Below are positions 1-10,943 of a stretch of 64,000 bases of DNA, piece by piece (within the stretch, counting starts at the first letter, position 1; each line of letters starts with the position of its first letter). The position numbers and the translations under genes are program-made. The stretch spans positions 1,263,356-1,327,355 of the forward strand of contig CM035358.1 of NCBI GenBank assembly GCA_020137815.1, written 5' to 3'. The notes beneath the pieces were generated by a model. It was not told the origin of the DNA, ran no database searches, and was given only the letters and a program-made list of their open reading frames with translations. This DNA is from Hormiphora californensis (lineage: Eukaryota > Ctenophora > Tentaculata > Cydippida > Pleurobrachiidae).

Positions 1-420
1 ATTTGAGACTGAAACCACCTCTGGGTCTGGTACCCCCTCTGGTTCTGGTACCCCCTTTGAGTCTGAAACCCCCTCTGGGTCTGGTACCCTCTCTGGGTGT
101 GACACCCCCTCTGGGTGTGACACCCCCTCTGGGTGTGACACCCCCTCTGAGTCTGGTACCCGCTCTGGGTCTGGTACCCGCTCTGGGTCTGGTACCCGCT
201 CTGAGTCTGGTACCCGCTCTGGGAGTGACACCCCCTTGAAACTGATGATACTTTTTAGTTCATTCGATTTAGAGTTTTGAAGCTGCTGATGTGCAGCGGA
301 TATTTCTCTCCTCAGTACCTCAACCTCTTCAACATGATTGTAGCTTGTCACCAAGAGGATGGTGAAGAGGATGGATATCACACCCAGGAGAAATAATTTA
401 GACGGACGAAGGGCCATCAT
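1..420 (-). CDS. N-terminus of a type II membrane protein with a hexapeptide-repeat stem (partial)
   Basis: Read on the minus strand from the ATG at 420 (a second ATG follows at 417; a TGA lies in frame just upstream). The protein begins with a short basic stretch (ALRPSK), then a hydrophobic segment of about 20 residues (LFLLGVISILFTILLVT), then a short helical stretch rich in Glu and Gln. From about residue 60 it becomes a tandem array of a six-residue unit, PERVPD or variants PEGVSH and PEGVSD, about 12-13 copies of an 18-bp repeat, and runs off the left edge. A short cytosolic tail, signal anchor and Pro-rich stem is the layout of Golgi glycosyltransferases and other type II proteins, but no catalytic domain is in the window, so the function is not known. 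No intron is visible in this part. Confidence 0.6.
   Translation of the reverse strand, partial: MMALRPSKLFLLGVISILFTILLVTSYNHVEEVEVLRREISAAHQQLQNSKSNELKSIISFKGVSLPERVPDSERVPDPERVPDPERVPDSEGVSHPEGVSHPEGVSHPERVPDPEGVSDSKGVPEPEGVPDPEVVSVSN
3..239. repeat. 18-bp coding minisatellite (PERVPD array)
   Basis: About 13 head-to-tail copies of an 18-bp unit reading CCAGAGCGGGTACCAGAC on the minus strand. Copies differ mainly by substitutions, which keep the reading frame open in the minus-strand gene and also leave a plus-strand shadow frame open. Confidence 0.85.
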
Positions 421-728
421 TATGACGTCAAACACGTGTCATTTATCGGTGATTTACTGAAACAATTCTATATCACTTTTTGAAGGACATGAATCAGCTA
501 ATGGGTCACAAAACTAACAAAACATACAATCACTGGATATGGTATCAACTAGGCAGTGCTACGACCACATCAAAGAGGTCACAACAAGAGGCCTCACACA
601 ATAATAAGTACATTAGAGTTGCCAAGCTAGACTGTGCTTACAAATGTAAAGGAGGGTTAGAACATAACAACATTAGAGGGGGTCCGGGGTACAACATATA
701 TGTATAATTGAACCTGTTGTTATTATAA

Positions 729-811
729 GGACAATTGAGACTCGTTGTATATGAGGGTCAACACAGTCGGGCTATATTGACTCTGATATACATGACGAGT
801 CTCAATTGTCC
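729..811. repeat. Foldback (inverted repeat) element
   Basis: Seventeen bases at 729-745 (GGACAATTGAGACTCGT) reappear as their exact reverse complement at 795-811, with a loop of about 50 bases. The stretch 421-838 otherwise shows no gene. Confidence 0.6.
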
Positions 812-1317
812 ACATTCAACAGATTGGCAAAAATGCATAATTTGCGGAAAACTAAGTCCCGAAGAAGTCTACACGTAGTCCCGACGTAGTCCAGACGTAA
901 TGGTTTGGGACGCAATAGCTTGAGACGTGTACTACCGACGAATTACAGACGTAAAACAAGAATTATTGCATTATGTATTCATAATGCAGTGTTTCCCTGC
1001 CCCAGATGGGTGTAAAATTGATGACTAAGCTTCAAAACTGGATTTCCCGATGAATTCTGCACTCAAAGATCATCCGGGCAGGGAAAAAATAAAAGGAGAG
1101 ACAAACACTTTATTTGCTCTATAGGGAGCGAGTGAGAGCAAAACGAGGGATTGCTAGCTACATACACAGTCAGCTTACTACAGTTGCAGTTATGAATAAT
1201 AATAATAATATGGGGTTTTGCTATACCGCCCAGGCAGAACAGGGCCAGAGCAGACGAGCTGGCCCTGACACTGATCCACATCAGAGCGGTATGCCTCAAA
1301 CACATTCTCCTTGTAGA

Positions 1318-2452
1318 TGTTATACTATGATACAGCTGAGTGCTCACGTCAATAGCATCAGCTGTATACATGTTTAACATGTTGTTAAGATATTGTTTAG
1401 TCTAGTGATTTGGTACTTATGGTTGACTAAAATTGAGTTCAGGAGCTTCGGCTCCGCACACCATCTCTCTTGTCGTTCTCGTATCAAAACCCATTAAAAC
1501 AAGTGGAGCTGATACAAATCGAACCAGATGTTCCTGCTACCCGGAAGTGGCTGGAGTTTCTAGGCTTTGGTGGATCTGGATTCAAACCCGTGTGTACCCG
1601 TGGACATGTTTCTGGGGCGTGGAGCACAGGATGAAGATGTGCGAGTCCTTCGCGGTGCTTGTTGTGCACCTGTCCACGTGGGAATCATCATGTAAAGTGT
1701 TCCTCTTCGCACTGACGCAGTGATACGGCAGCCATGTGTTGCCCTCGGGGATCTACCATTGTTTGAGGAGCTACTGCAGGCGGATGGGTAATGGACTCTA
1801 ATTCGTCTACCGCAGCACCTGTCATCTGTACACCGAGTGGACTATTAAGTTGGGCGGCATCTTGAGGACGTCGTAGGAGTGTTTCGACTGGTTTTGGGAC
1901 TGTTGTTTCGACTCCTTGTTCCCGTAATGTACCCGTGGTCTGGCTGAAATGTAAGTTGGCGACTATGAGCGCACGAGGCGCGAGTTCCGGTTGATGCAGA
2001 CACGGCGAATGATCATCTCTGTTGCCATGGGAGCAGTATACGCAGAGATACGACTGGGTGGACTCAGACGGGAACTGGTACCATCATGTGACGTAGGAAG
2101 CTCGGATGGAGGAACTGGTGTTTCTGGCGGTAGAGTAGAGAGAATGGACTATGAGAGAGCGTGTGTGTATTTTATAATTTTATTTATTAGGGATTTTGGG
2201 AGCCCATTTAAAATATTTTTTATACTCTAAAAAGTGTAATAAATATTTTTATTTTTGTTAGGGGCATATGTTATATTATGATACAGCTGAGTGCTCACGT
2301 CAATAGCATCAGCTGTATACATGTTTAACATGTTGTTAAGATATTGTTTAGTCTAGTGATTTGGTACTTATGGTTGACTAAAATTGAGTTCAGGAGCTTC
2401 GGTTCCGCACACCATCTCTCTTGTCGTTCTCGTATCAAAACCCATTACAACA
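1318..2452 (+). mobile_element. TRIM-like miniature LTR retrotransposon (no coding capacity)
   Basis: Two direct repeats of 184 bases, 1318-1501 and 2269-2452, are nearly identical and each begins TGTT and ends AACA, the usual short inverted ends of LTRs. The flanks carry a 4-base duplication, TAGA, at 1314-1317 and 2453-2456. Two bases inside the left repeat is a 22-base stretch (1504-1525) complementary to a tRNA 3' end including CCA, a primer-binding site. A short purine-rich run (AGGGG) sits just before the right repeat. The internal part, about 770 bases, has no long open frame, as in TRIM elements. Orientation follows from the primer site. Confidence 0.65.
1504..1525 (+). other. Putative primer-binding site of the TRIM element
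   Basis: The 22 bases start TGG and end ATCGAACC. Their reverse complement reads like the 3' end of a tRNA: GGTTCGATT of the T-arm, an acceptor half and a terminal CCA. The site begins two bases after the left LTR, the normal position. Confidence 0.55.
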
Positions 2453-3064
2453 TAGATAATACTAGCTATCACACACACAAAAAATATAGTTTAAGGGCCC
2501 AGAAGAGATCAAGAGCCAGGAATAAACATTCCCAAAATACACACGGTTCACATTATATCCAGAAAAACTGATACTGGATACTGGTAAAAATAACAGACTT
2601 ATAGAAAAAAGAAAAAACCTAAGATGCAAAGCCAACAGCCCTAACTCTGCTACTACAGCAGCTCAACACAGTAGTCAGCAGCTCTCCTGCGAAAAGCCCA
2701 AAAGGGTTAAAAAGGGTTGCAACAAAAGACTACTCGCACCAGCGAAAGAGACAGATCCCCAGAACCTAGCCTCCGCCAAGGTATGACCTGGGGGAGTGAA
2801 AACCACGACCAGAAGAGCCAACGGAAGGGAGGGGAGCTGAGAGGATGAAGTCCCGAACCAAAGAATCTGGAGGGGGGAGAAGCAGAGCCCAGGGAAGGAG
2901 AGGTGAAAACTCAAAACATGATGACCAGATGAGAGAAACTTTACGAACAGACCCTCAATGCACGTATAGTACACTGCTCTAACCCTAAACACATTACGTT
3001 TCAGTAAATGTAATGTTTATAGTGCGTTTTCAATTACGTTTTTAGTAAGTCTGTATGGCGTCTG
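2453..3064. other. Non-coding remainder of the inverted-repeat element
   Basis: AT-rich sequence between the right LTR and the right inverted repeat. I see no gene, no repeat and no conserved coding signal here. Confidence 0.4.
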
Positions 3065-3563
3065 GACAGTGGACTACGCACTGACGTAGTTGGGACGTAT
3101 GTAGTACGTCTCAAGCGATTGCGTCCCAAACCATAACGTTTGGACTACGTCTAGACTACGTCGGGACGTAGTTTTCCGCAAATTTGTTGTTGCCCAACAG
3201 ATTTATCATTTTGAAACTCATACAAAGCTTGACAACTCAACATTAAATCAACCTACAAGGCAGTAGAAAACAAGTGGTCTCACACAATTGTGCATAATAA
3301 AGGCACGTCAAAGGGGGTATAAAATACCTTGAACGTCTCAAATACCTTGAACGTCTCAATTTTAACAATTTAACTACGTATTTTCAACAAACCAACTGCG
3401 TACAGTAAACGAGCCCTCTTTTACTGGCAGAATACACACTGCCTCGGGCCCCTCGTATGAATTATACAACACTAGAGAATGGATAGTCTCTTGTACTTTT
3501 CTCACTATGTTTTGCATGTTAATCTTACTTTCATGCTTGTTATATTACCCCTCACTGCATGTG

Positions 3564-3726
<163 letters not shown>

Positions 3727-4604
3727 CCCTCTAAACAAGTTCTTTCTCTATACTCCATTTTTTTCAACTGTTCACCCCCCAAAGTCGTGCACGGAATTGT
3801 TTTGCACGTCTTACACATGTTAACGTGTAGCACACGCCACGAAAATTTTAAATTTCACTGAAATTTCAATTTTGGGGGAACAGTTGAAAAAAAGGACTTT
3901 AGTCACATTATCCTAAGAGGTCGTCTCTTTACAGGGCAATCTATGAACTACAAAGTGGCTCCATATTTCTGGCCCACCCTGTATAATAATAATAGACTAA
4001 ACAGGCTTATAACAGGCCTCATAGGAAAACTGATCTAGTTAGCCATGGTTAAAACAACGATATCTCTCAAAAAATAATGAACAGGTGGAAAGGCAGTGCC
4101 TTTAAGGCACACAATACGTTATATTATTATATATACCCTGCTAACTTAAATAACCCGCCAGCGGCGAGAAGTCCCACTGGCGCGCTCTCAATATACAGCC
4201 AGTCCAGCGGCAGATTATTTCCCACTGGCTGGCTGTTTATTATTAACTCCTATGTTACATTCAAAGTGTGTGTAAATGATCAGTTCTTACTGAAATACAG
4301 AGGGAACACTGTTTGCAAGAGTTACACACTGCATTGGAGAGAAAGAAACAACACATTCCGTCAATTTCTCTCTGTTTATCTCCCCTTTTGTTTCACTATC
4401 TCAATTCCTCTGTGTTATGTCTGGCATGCCCCATATCTTGTTATTTCTTTCTCTCTCTCCATAGTAACTGTTACCAAACAGTGTACACTCAATTGAGAGA
4501 TGTTTTTGACTGTTTCTCAGTTCTCTTTGTGTGTTTTGATTAGTGTTCTCTCTCTTGTTAGTGTGTAATACTTGAAACAAACAACTAAAGCAGGGTATAT
4601 AACC

Positions 4605-4792
4605 CATAAACTCTGACCAATGGCACGTTATTGGTTTAAACCCCTCCGCCTCTCCCTCGGCTACGCCTCAGGATCGTCGTCGTGATTTAAACCAGTTTAT
4701 CCGCCACTGGCGGATAAACTACAGCTACCTTCTCCCAGCGGCGCGCTGGGAGAAAGGTATCTGAAATAACGTGCCAGTGGCCAGAGTTTATG
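4605..4792. repeat. Palindromic foldback element with inner hairpins
   Basis: Bases 4605-4632 and 4765-4792 are reverse complements over 28 bases with two mismatches. The interior holds two more perfect hairpins, one with arms TTTATCCGCC around a 3-base loop (about 4697-4720) and one around CTTCTCCCAGCG (4729-4756). Short non-autonomous element; no coding capacity. The flanking 4793-5250 holds no gene, but 4915-5045 matches 27603-27745 in part (both contain TGAAACGAA). Confidence 0.6.
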
Positions 4793-5250
4793 CCTCATAT
4801 AATACTACTTACTCAACAAGGATGCACAAATGCTATAGAAGCTCTGTGCAGCTCTGTGAGTGGATTTGGGAAATATGCTGTAATAAACTAATGATTGGAC
4901 TGTGCGTTGTCGGGGAGACTACTCCTTGGTAACTGAGAGATCATATTTTATGATCATATTTTATGAGAAGAGCCCATATATATTGATATCTGAGATAAGC
5001 AAATAAAAAGTGAAACGAACTGTAACGTAACCAGCGAGTCTACTCAACTGCAGGTATATATGGCAGCGAAGTGCAGTGACTCAGTTTATACTTTATACGA
5101 TAGATTTACTGTCAGAGCATTGGCCTGATCCTATTCTCATTTCGCGAGAACTGTGGTCAAAGCATTGGCCTGGCAGCAGATTTATAGAATATAGTCCACC
5201 CTATACTAGTAGAACCAGAAACAAATGTATACTGCCAAAATAAAGAAATA

Positions 5251-8200
5251 TCAACACGTTTCCAGCCAAGTTAAAAGATCACAATGCTCCTGACAAGATA
5301 TCCCACTAGTACTCTCGTAAGTGTACGTCCTAAACCCGTCCTCACACTTCCTCACATGCATTCTACAAGTACACCCAGATTCAGTTCCCTCATTCTCAGA
5401 TTCAGGTGGGCCAGTCATCACTAGCTGACCAAAGAAATCAGTATCACCGCCCGACAGTTCTTCTTCTCCAAAGAAATCACCCACGCCCGAGGATCCATCC
5501 TCCTCGACTGCCTCATCATCCGAGCTCCTCTCTGAAGAAAGGAGGTTCTGTAGGGGCTCTGGAAGGAACTGGAACAACGGCCAATGACGCACAGGATAGT
5601 GGTGGTGAACTGGTTTTCTGTATCCTTTGACACCACCTATTGGTCCTATGATCGGTTGCTGAGGCTGTTGGTGAGGTTTGTTATTTTGGTAGGGCTTCAA
5701 ACGGGGTTGGTATGGTTTCGAAACTCGAGAATTGCTGTACTTTCGTCTTTGGGCGTTTACTTTCTCGCTTTTCTTTTGTACTTTTCCCTTTCCAGTTGTA
5801 TACTTCCTTTTTCCCTTTCCGTTCTTTTCTTTTTTGGTATCTTTCTCGCCACCACTCGCTTTCCTTTCATCTGTGCCTAAGCGACCAACTGGGGTAGTAT
5901 CTTCAACTTCAAACCTTTCTTGTTTGATTGGTATATCACATTCTCCACGGCACTTTGCAGCTTCGTCTTCGATGGACTCGGTGCTTCCAGCAGTAGCAGT
6001 CTTAGAGGTAGGTATCTTAGTCGTAACATCTTGAGTGCTCAGCCTTTTAGCAGTATTATCCTCAGTGGTGGGTCTCTTAGTCATTGCAACCTTTCTGGCT
6101 TGTACTTGAGTCGTAGCAGCCTTAGCATGCTGAGTCGTAGCAGCCTTAGTGGTTGGCTTTTCAGTCGTAGCAGCCTTAGTGGTTGGCTTTTTAGTCGTAG
6201 CAGCCTTATTGGTTGGGTTTTCAGTCGTACCGGCCTTAAAGGTTGGGTTTTCAGTCGTAGCAGCCTTAGTGGTTAGCTTTTTAGTCGTAGCAGCCTTAGT
6301 GGTCGGCTTTTCAGTCGTAGCAGCCTTAGTGGTTGGCTTTTTAGTCGTAGCAGCCTTAGTGGTTGGCTTTTTAGTCGTAGCAGACTTAGTGGTTGGCTTT
6401 TTAGTCGTAGCGGCCTTAGTGGTTGGGTTTCCAGTCGTAGCATCTTGAGTGCTCAGCCTTTTAGCAGTATTATCCTCAGTGGTGGGTATCTTAGTCATTG
6501 CAACCTTTCTGGCTTGTACTTGAGTCGTAGCAGCCTTAGCATGCTGAGTCGTAGCAGCCTTAGTGGTCGGCTTTTTAGTCGTAGCAGCCTTAGTGGTTGG
6601 TTTTTTGGTCGTAGCGGCTTTAGTGGTTGGCTTTTTAGTCGTAGCGGCCTTAGTGGTTGGGTTTCCAGTCGTCGCGGCCTTAGTGGTTGGCTTTTCAGTC
6701 GTAGCAGCCTTAGTGGTTGGCTTTTCAGTTGTAGCGGCCTTAGTGGTTTGCTTTTCAGTCGTAGCAGCCTTAGTGGTTGGCTTTTCAGTCGTAGCGGCTT
6801 TAGTGGTTGGCTTTTTAGTCGTAGCAGCCTTAGTGGTTGGCTTTTCAGTCGTAGCGGCCTTAGTGGTAGGCTTTTTAGTCGTAGTAGCCTTAGTGGTTGG
6901 CTTTTCAGTCATAGCGGCCTTAGCGGTCGGCTTTTCAGTCGTAGCGGCCTTAGTGGTTGGCTTTTTAGTCGTAGCAGCCTTAGTGGTTGACTTTTCAGTC
7001 GTAGCAGCCTTAGTGGTTGGGTTTTCAGTCGTAGCAGCCTTAGTGGTTGGCTTTTTAGTCGTAGCGGCCTTAGTGGTTGACTTTTCAGTCGTAGCAGCCT
7101 TAGTGGTTGGCTTTTTGGTCGTAGCAGCCTTAGTGGTTGGCTTTTCAGTCGTAGCGGCCTTAGTGGTCGGCTTTTTAGTCGTAGCAGCCTTAGTGATTGG
7201 CTTTTTGGTCGTAGCAGCCTTAATGGTTGGCTTTTCAGTCGTAGCGGCCTTAGTGGTCGGCTTTTTAGTCGTAGCAGCCTTAGTGGTTGGCTTTTCAGTG
7301 GTAACAGGCATAGTGGTTGGCTTTTTGGTGGTAACAGGCATAGTGGTTGGTGGCTCAGTAGTCTGTCTCTTCGTAGTTCGCGTCTTCGTAGTTCGCGTCT
7401 CCGTCGTCCGCCTCTCAGTTGACTGTTTCCCGGTTGACTGTTTCCCGGTTGTCTGTCTCCCGGTTGTCTGTCTCTTTGTAGTTCGCCTCTCCGTAGTGGG
7501 TCGGTCAGTAGTCCGCCTCTCGGTAGTGGGTCGGTCAGTAATCATGGTCTGCTCCGCTGGTGGCCCTGTTACATCACCACTTCCAGTGGTAGCCCACATC
7601 TCATCAGAACAGCTACACAACTCATTCAAGACGCCTCGTGAAGTGGTAGTCTCCAGAAACATTGCTGTTACTTCATAGAGGCCGTGTATATCGCCCTTTT
7701 CCAGACTCTCAAGTAGCTGAAAAAGAAATATTAGTTAACGGATATAATCGAAGATTGCCTTGCCCGACCCTCTCTCCTCTCATGTGTCCTGCATAAGATT
7801 TGTTTGAATACACTAAAAAGCCCTCACCTTTCTTAGCAGGGAAATCTCCTGAACAGAGTAAGTTTGTTCGTCAGAAAATGCTTTCATAACAGAACCAAGA
7901 TCAAACTCGGTACCATCAGTGTTTGGCTCAGGAACATCGCACTCGCAAGAAGTTAGACCGGGGAAAATTTGAGGCAGGGCGAGAATGACTTTCGTTGAGT
8001 TGATGTCCCGTTCAGAGAGTATATGTAGAAGAGTGTCAATCGTAGCATTTGAAGGGGCAGAGGAGGGAACAGACACAGAATCTGAAGGTATATTATCTTA
8101 TGCGACTCTTTAAAGATAGTTAACAGTTATGCTAAAACATACAATGGACCTATGGATTACAAATGGCATGACTTAATGTTCATCAGAATGCATTAGTACA

Positions 8201-8394
8201 GTCGGACCCCGATTTAGTGGCCCCCGATTTAGTGGCACCCCGATTTAGTGGCAGGATTTTTTCCCCGATATAGGAAATTAATGATGATGCCACTAAATCG
8301 GTGTCCGACTGTAATACAGCATTACGTATTCTATACAAAACCAACCTGTGAGTACAGGCGAGGGAAACAGGAGTAGACACGCAAAGATAATCAT
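5251..8394 (-). CDS. Secreted Thr-rich mucin-like protein with a Cys-rich C-terminus
   Basis: Three exons: 8394-8346, 8081-7828 and 7716-5251, phases matching (922 residues). Exon 1 encodes a signal peptide (MIIFACLLLFPSPVLT). Residues about 17-120 form a small non-repetitive domain with paired cysteines (SCECDVPEP, LCSCSDEMW). Residues about 140-560 are a Thr-rich array built on a ten-residue unit, TTKAATTEKP or TTKAATTKKP, over 40 copies, a dense target for O-glycosylation. Then come a basic Lys-rich stretch, a Pro/His/Tyr region, an acidic stretch (DDEAVEEDG) and a final Cys-rich tail with six cysteines (CTCRMHVRKC to the terminal C). It is presumably exported into matrix or mucus. The paralogous motif HAKAATTQVQARKVAMTK occurs twice, 411 bases apart, showing a larger duplication inside the array. 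I do not recognise the two end domains. Confidence 0.75.
6010..7365. repeat. 30-bp coding minisatellite (Thr-Lys-Ala-Ala array)
   Basis: Tandem 30-base units with CAGTCGTAGCAGCCTTAGTG on the plus strand. Variants at the third and sixth codon alternate E/K and give a mosaic higher-order order. The segment from about 6028 is repeated from about 6439 with an in-frame period of 411 bases. The plus strand is open through the array only because of the repeat composition. Confidence 0.9.
8199..8311. mobile_element. Tc1/mariner- or pogo-like MITE in an intron
   Basis: A 113-bp element with inverted ends CAGTCGGAC and GTCCGACTG flanked by TA on both sides (8197-8198, 8312-8313). It lies inside the first intron of the mucin-like gene. 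Internally it repeats the word CCCCGATTTAGTGG three times. A second member with the same ends is at 30487-30643. Confidence 0.75.
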
Positions 8395-8835
8395 GATAGG
8401 AAATGAGAGGCGATTGTTTTGACGATCATTATGTTACAAAGTTCAAATATTCAGATGTTTTGACGTGAATGTTGTTAGTGGTCTGAGTAGTGAAAGAGAG
8501 AGACAGAGAGAGACAGAGAGAAAGACAGAGATGAAGAGATGAAGAGGAATAGAGGGAGAGTGAGTGAGATTATGGAAAACTCCGAACCTGTTCAACCCTG
8601 GGGATCGAGGTCTTCAGTATTGTTACCAATCTAAATATTCGTTTCAGCAATAAATTGAAAATTGGTTCACATACAATAACAATAACAATTTCCCATTGGT
8701 ATTAAAGTTTCGATAGATCCCGGTATATTTCTTCACACAAAGTTCCATACATCATTTGTATTCTTTTCTCTAACTCTCACGATCTCCTTATCTTTCACGG
8801 ACGTGATTCTTCTCTTTTTTCTCTCACTCTCCATT

Positions 8836-8839
<4 letters not shown>

Positions 8840-8893
<54 letters not shown>

Positions 8894-8921
8894 TTCTCAC
8901 ACACACACACACACACACTCA
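8840..8921. repeat. (CT)n and (CA)n microsatellites
   Basis: CT dinucleotides at about 8840-8890 followed by CCTTTCT and a short CA run to about 8917, just past the 3' end of the UBXN7 gene. Confidence 0.9.
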
Positions 8922-8927
8922 CACAAT

Positions 8928-10792
8928 TCACTCATCATCAGTTTCCTCGACGATCAACATAACTCGGAGCCCTCCAACAAAGTGCAACAAACTGGACGAA
9001 TCAGAGGGTACCAACTTCTTGGGAAACTGAGTCCACACCTCGTGTGAGAACATCTCCTTTCTCATCAACCACGTGTAGACATCGGAGCACGTGGTAGACC
9101 TATCAAACACCTCGTGTTCTCTCTTCCCGTCCGGTAATCGGAATGTTATGTTTATCCGATGGGGGTCTATCATGGTATTGTTAGACGAGGATGAAGAGGA
9201 AGACTCTGTTGTTGATGATGATGTGGCTGGGTTGATAATCTCGCCTGCTACTATCCGGAGCACCCCAGGCGCTGATTCCTCTGTCTCGTCAAGAGATGAG
9301 GATGAGGAGCTGGTGGTTGGTTGGTCGGTGGATTGGTGAGAGGAGGAGGAGGGTGCCGGGATGGTATCCATTTGATCCGTGATATCTTGTAACACGCCAG
9401 CACCTCTGGGGGAAGAGTTAAGTTAAGACTCGACTGTCGGTCGGTGGAGAAAGAACAAAATGTGCTAGGAATCGGAGACAGATGGGGAGTTCACTTCCAT
9501 CTAATGATTTACAGTTAATTAAGATTTATCACACTTCTTACCTAGTGCAGCGTCGTTTTGAGGGAGGGGGATCCGGGGAGGCGAGGGTACCAAAATGATC
9601 AGACAAAAACACATTCATCTCCTGAAGGAGATCATACGAGATACTGAGCTGTTATTTCGATTAAAAGAATCATAGCGGTTGTTTAAAAATAGAAAAAAAG
9701 CACTCATCACAGCGCTGGCAAGCACTAAACACTTGATAAAACATACCGAGATGAATTCCTGTTTGGTCAGGAAGGTCCACTGTGCCATCAGCTCCCCAGT
9801 CCGCGGATCAATAATCCCGATAAAGGGGGACTGGTGACACTTGTAGAACTGGACAAAGTGCTCACCTTCCCTCGAGTCTCTGCAGGGTAGATAACGAGTG
9901 TTCAAAAAAGCTACAACTAAACAAGCTATGTACTACTACTAAAAAAGTTATAAACCAAGTTACTAACTGATAAAATGAGTGTTTCCAAAAGTACCTGTAT
10001 AGTTGCCAGAATAGGAAATGTTGGGATATGATGTGTCTAACCTCCTGGCAACTCCACAGATCCCTGTTTAACGTCTGACACTTGAAGTCTGATACATCCT
10101 GGTGGAGGAGTTGTAATTGGTTAACTGGTTAACTGGTTAATTGGTTAATTTTAATGAAGGAATGATTCACAGGAGGGAAAAGTATTGCAATTCGTAGATA
10201 GATATCTGTGAACTATTGATTCAATCAATTTGATTGAAATATATGAAGGTTCTTTCACACACCTGCAGATTGACTAGCAGCCATTTCTTGATTTGTTTCC
10301 CACGTAACTTTGCGGTTTCTAGTGTACCCATAAATGAGATATCCTTGGGAGGTTTAAACAAATCCGCCAAACCTGAAAATCGAAAGATTTGTTTAAATAC
10401 ATCGGTTAAATATATATAATAGCTTATTTTGTTTAGAGAGAGTTTTAGAACTAACCATTTGCTTTTCTTCTAGAAACAGGGTTGGTAAACCTCGTACTAA
10501 AATTCCTATCATTCGGGCAATCAAATGCATTAGCGGGCCTCTTTCCAGTCCTCCCAATCCTCTCCATGGCGGTAGTCTCTACAATCCTCTCGGTTCGAGA
10601 TGGGATGGGAGCCCTGACATGTTCCTCCATCATTGGTTGATCAGAGGAGGAGGCCCCAGCGCCGTCCTGTCTGTCCACAAAACACTCGACAGCCAGGCTA
10701 ACATTGTTATCACATATTGAGAGGTATTTGATGGCCTCCTCTACAGTACTCCCTGTAACATCCACAAATCTTTGTATTGCGTCAGATGCCAT
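8928..10792 (-). CDS. UBXN7: UBX domain-containing protein 7 (UBA-like, UAS, UBX)
   Basis: Six exons: 10792-10456, 10372-10263, 10098-9995, 9879-9747, 9648-9542 and 9405-8928. All phases match, giving 422 residues (vertebrate UBXN7 is about 490). Residues 1-45 are a UBA-like helical bundle (AIQRFVDVTG, DNNVSLAVE). Residues about 150-265 are a UAS thioredoxin-like domain with ADLFKPPKDISFMG, LNRDLWS and GIIDPRTGE. After a Ser-rich linker the last 85 residues are the UBX fold (RLPDGKREHEVF, FPKKLV), which binds the N domain of the p97/VCP ATPase. In animals UBXN7 links ubiquitylated substrates and cullin ligases to p97; that role is family knowledge. The start ATG is the first in good context and begins MASDAIQRF. 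The next gene, on the same strand, starts only about 150 bases upstream. Confidence 0.9.
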
Positions 10793-10943
10793 GCTGTGTG
10801 GGGAATGGAGGGGGTATGATTTTGAGGGCAAATGGCAATGATTTAGAAACAAAAACCGGTCAGGTACATAAAAAAGTTCTTAATAAAAATCTCTTACACA
10901 ATAATTAATCATAATATTTCTCTAGATACGAGTTCTATGTCAA

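Larger units (their letters stand above)
839..3184. mobile_element. DNA-transposon-like element with long imperfect terminal inverted repeats
   Basis: The left end (839-960) and right end (about 3065-3184) are reverse complements of each other over roughly 110 bases with scattered mismatches. They start at AATTTGCGGAAAAC and share GGTTTGGGACGCAAT. Both arms are rich in ACGTAGTC-like words. No transposase-like reading frame is present between them, so the element is non-autonomous or gutted. It contains an LTR-like insertion at 1318-2452 and a short hairpin segment at 955-1090 that recurs near 42868. No convincing target-site duplication was found. Confidence 0.6.

Noticed and set aside
6563-7678. 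Long plus-strand frame of VVAALVVGF repeats opposite the mucin-like gene
   Set aside because: It is the complement of the Thr-rich repeat array; the minus strand has a signal peptide, matched splice sites and non-repetitive ends, while the plus-strand frame has none.
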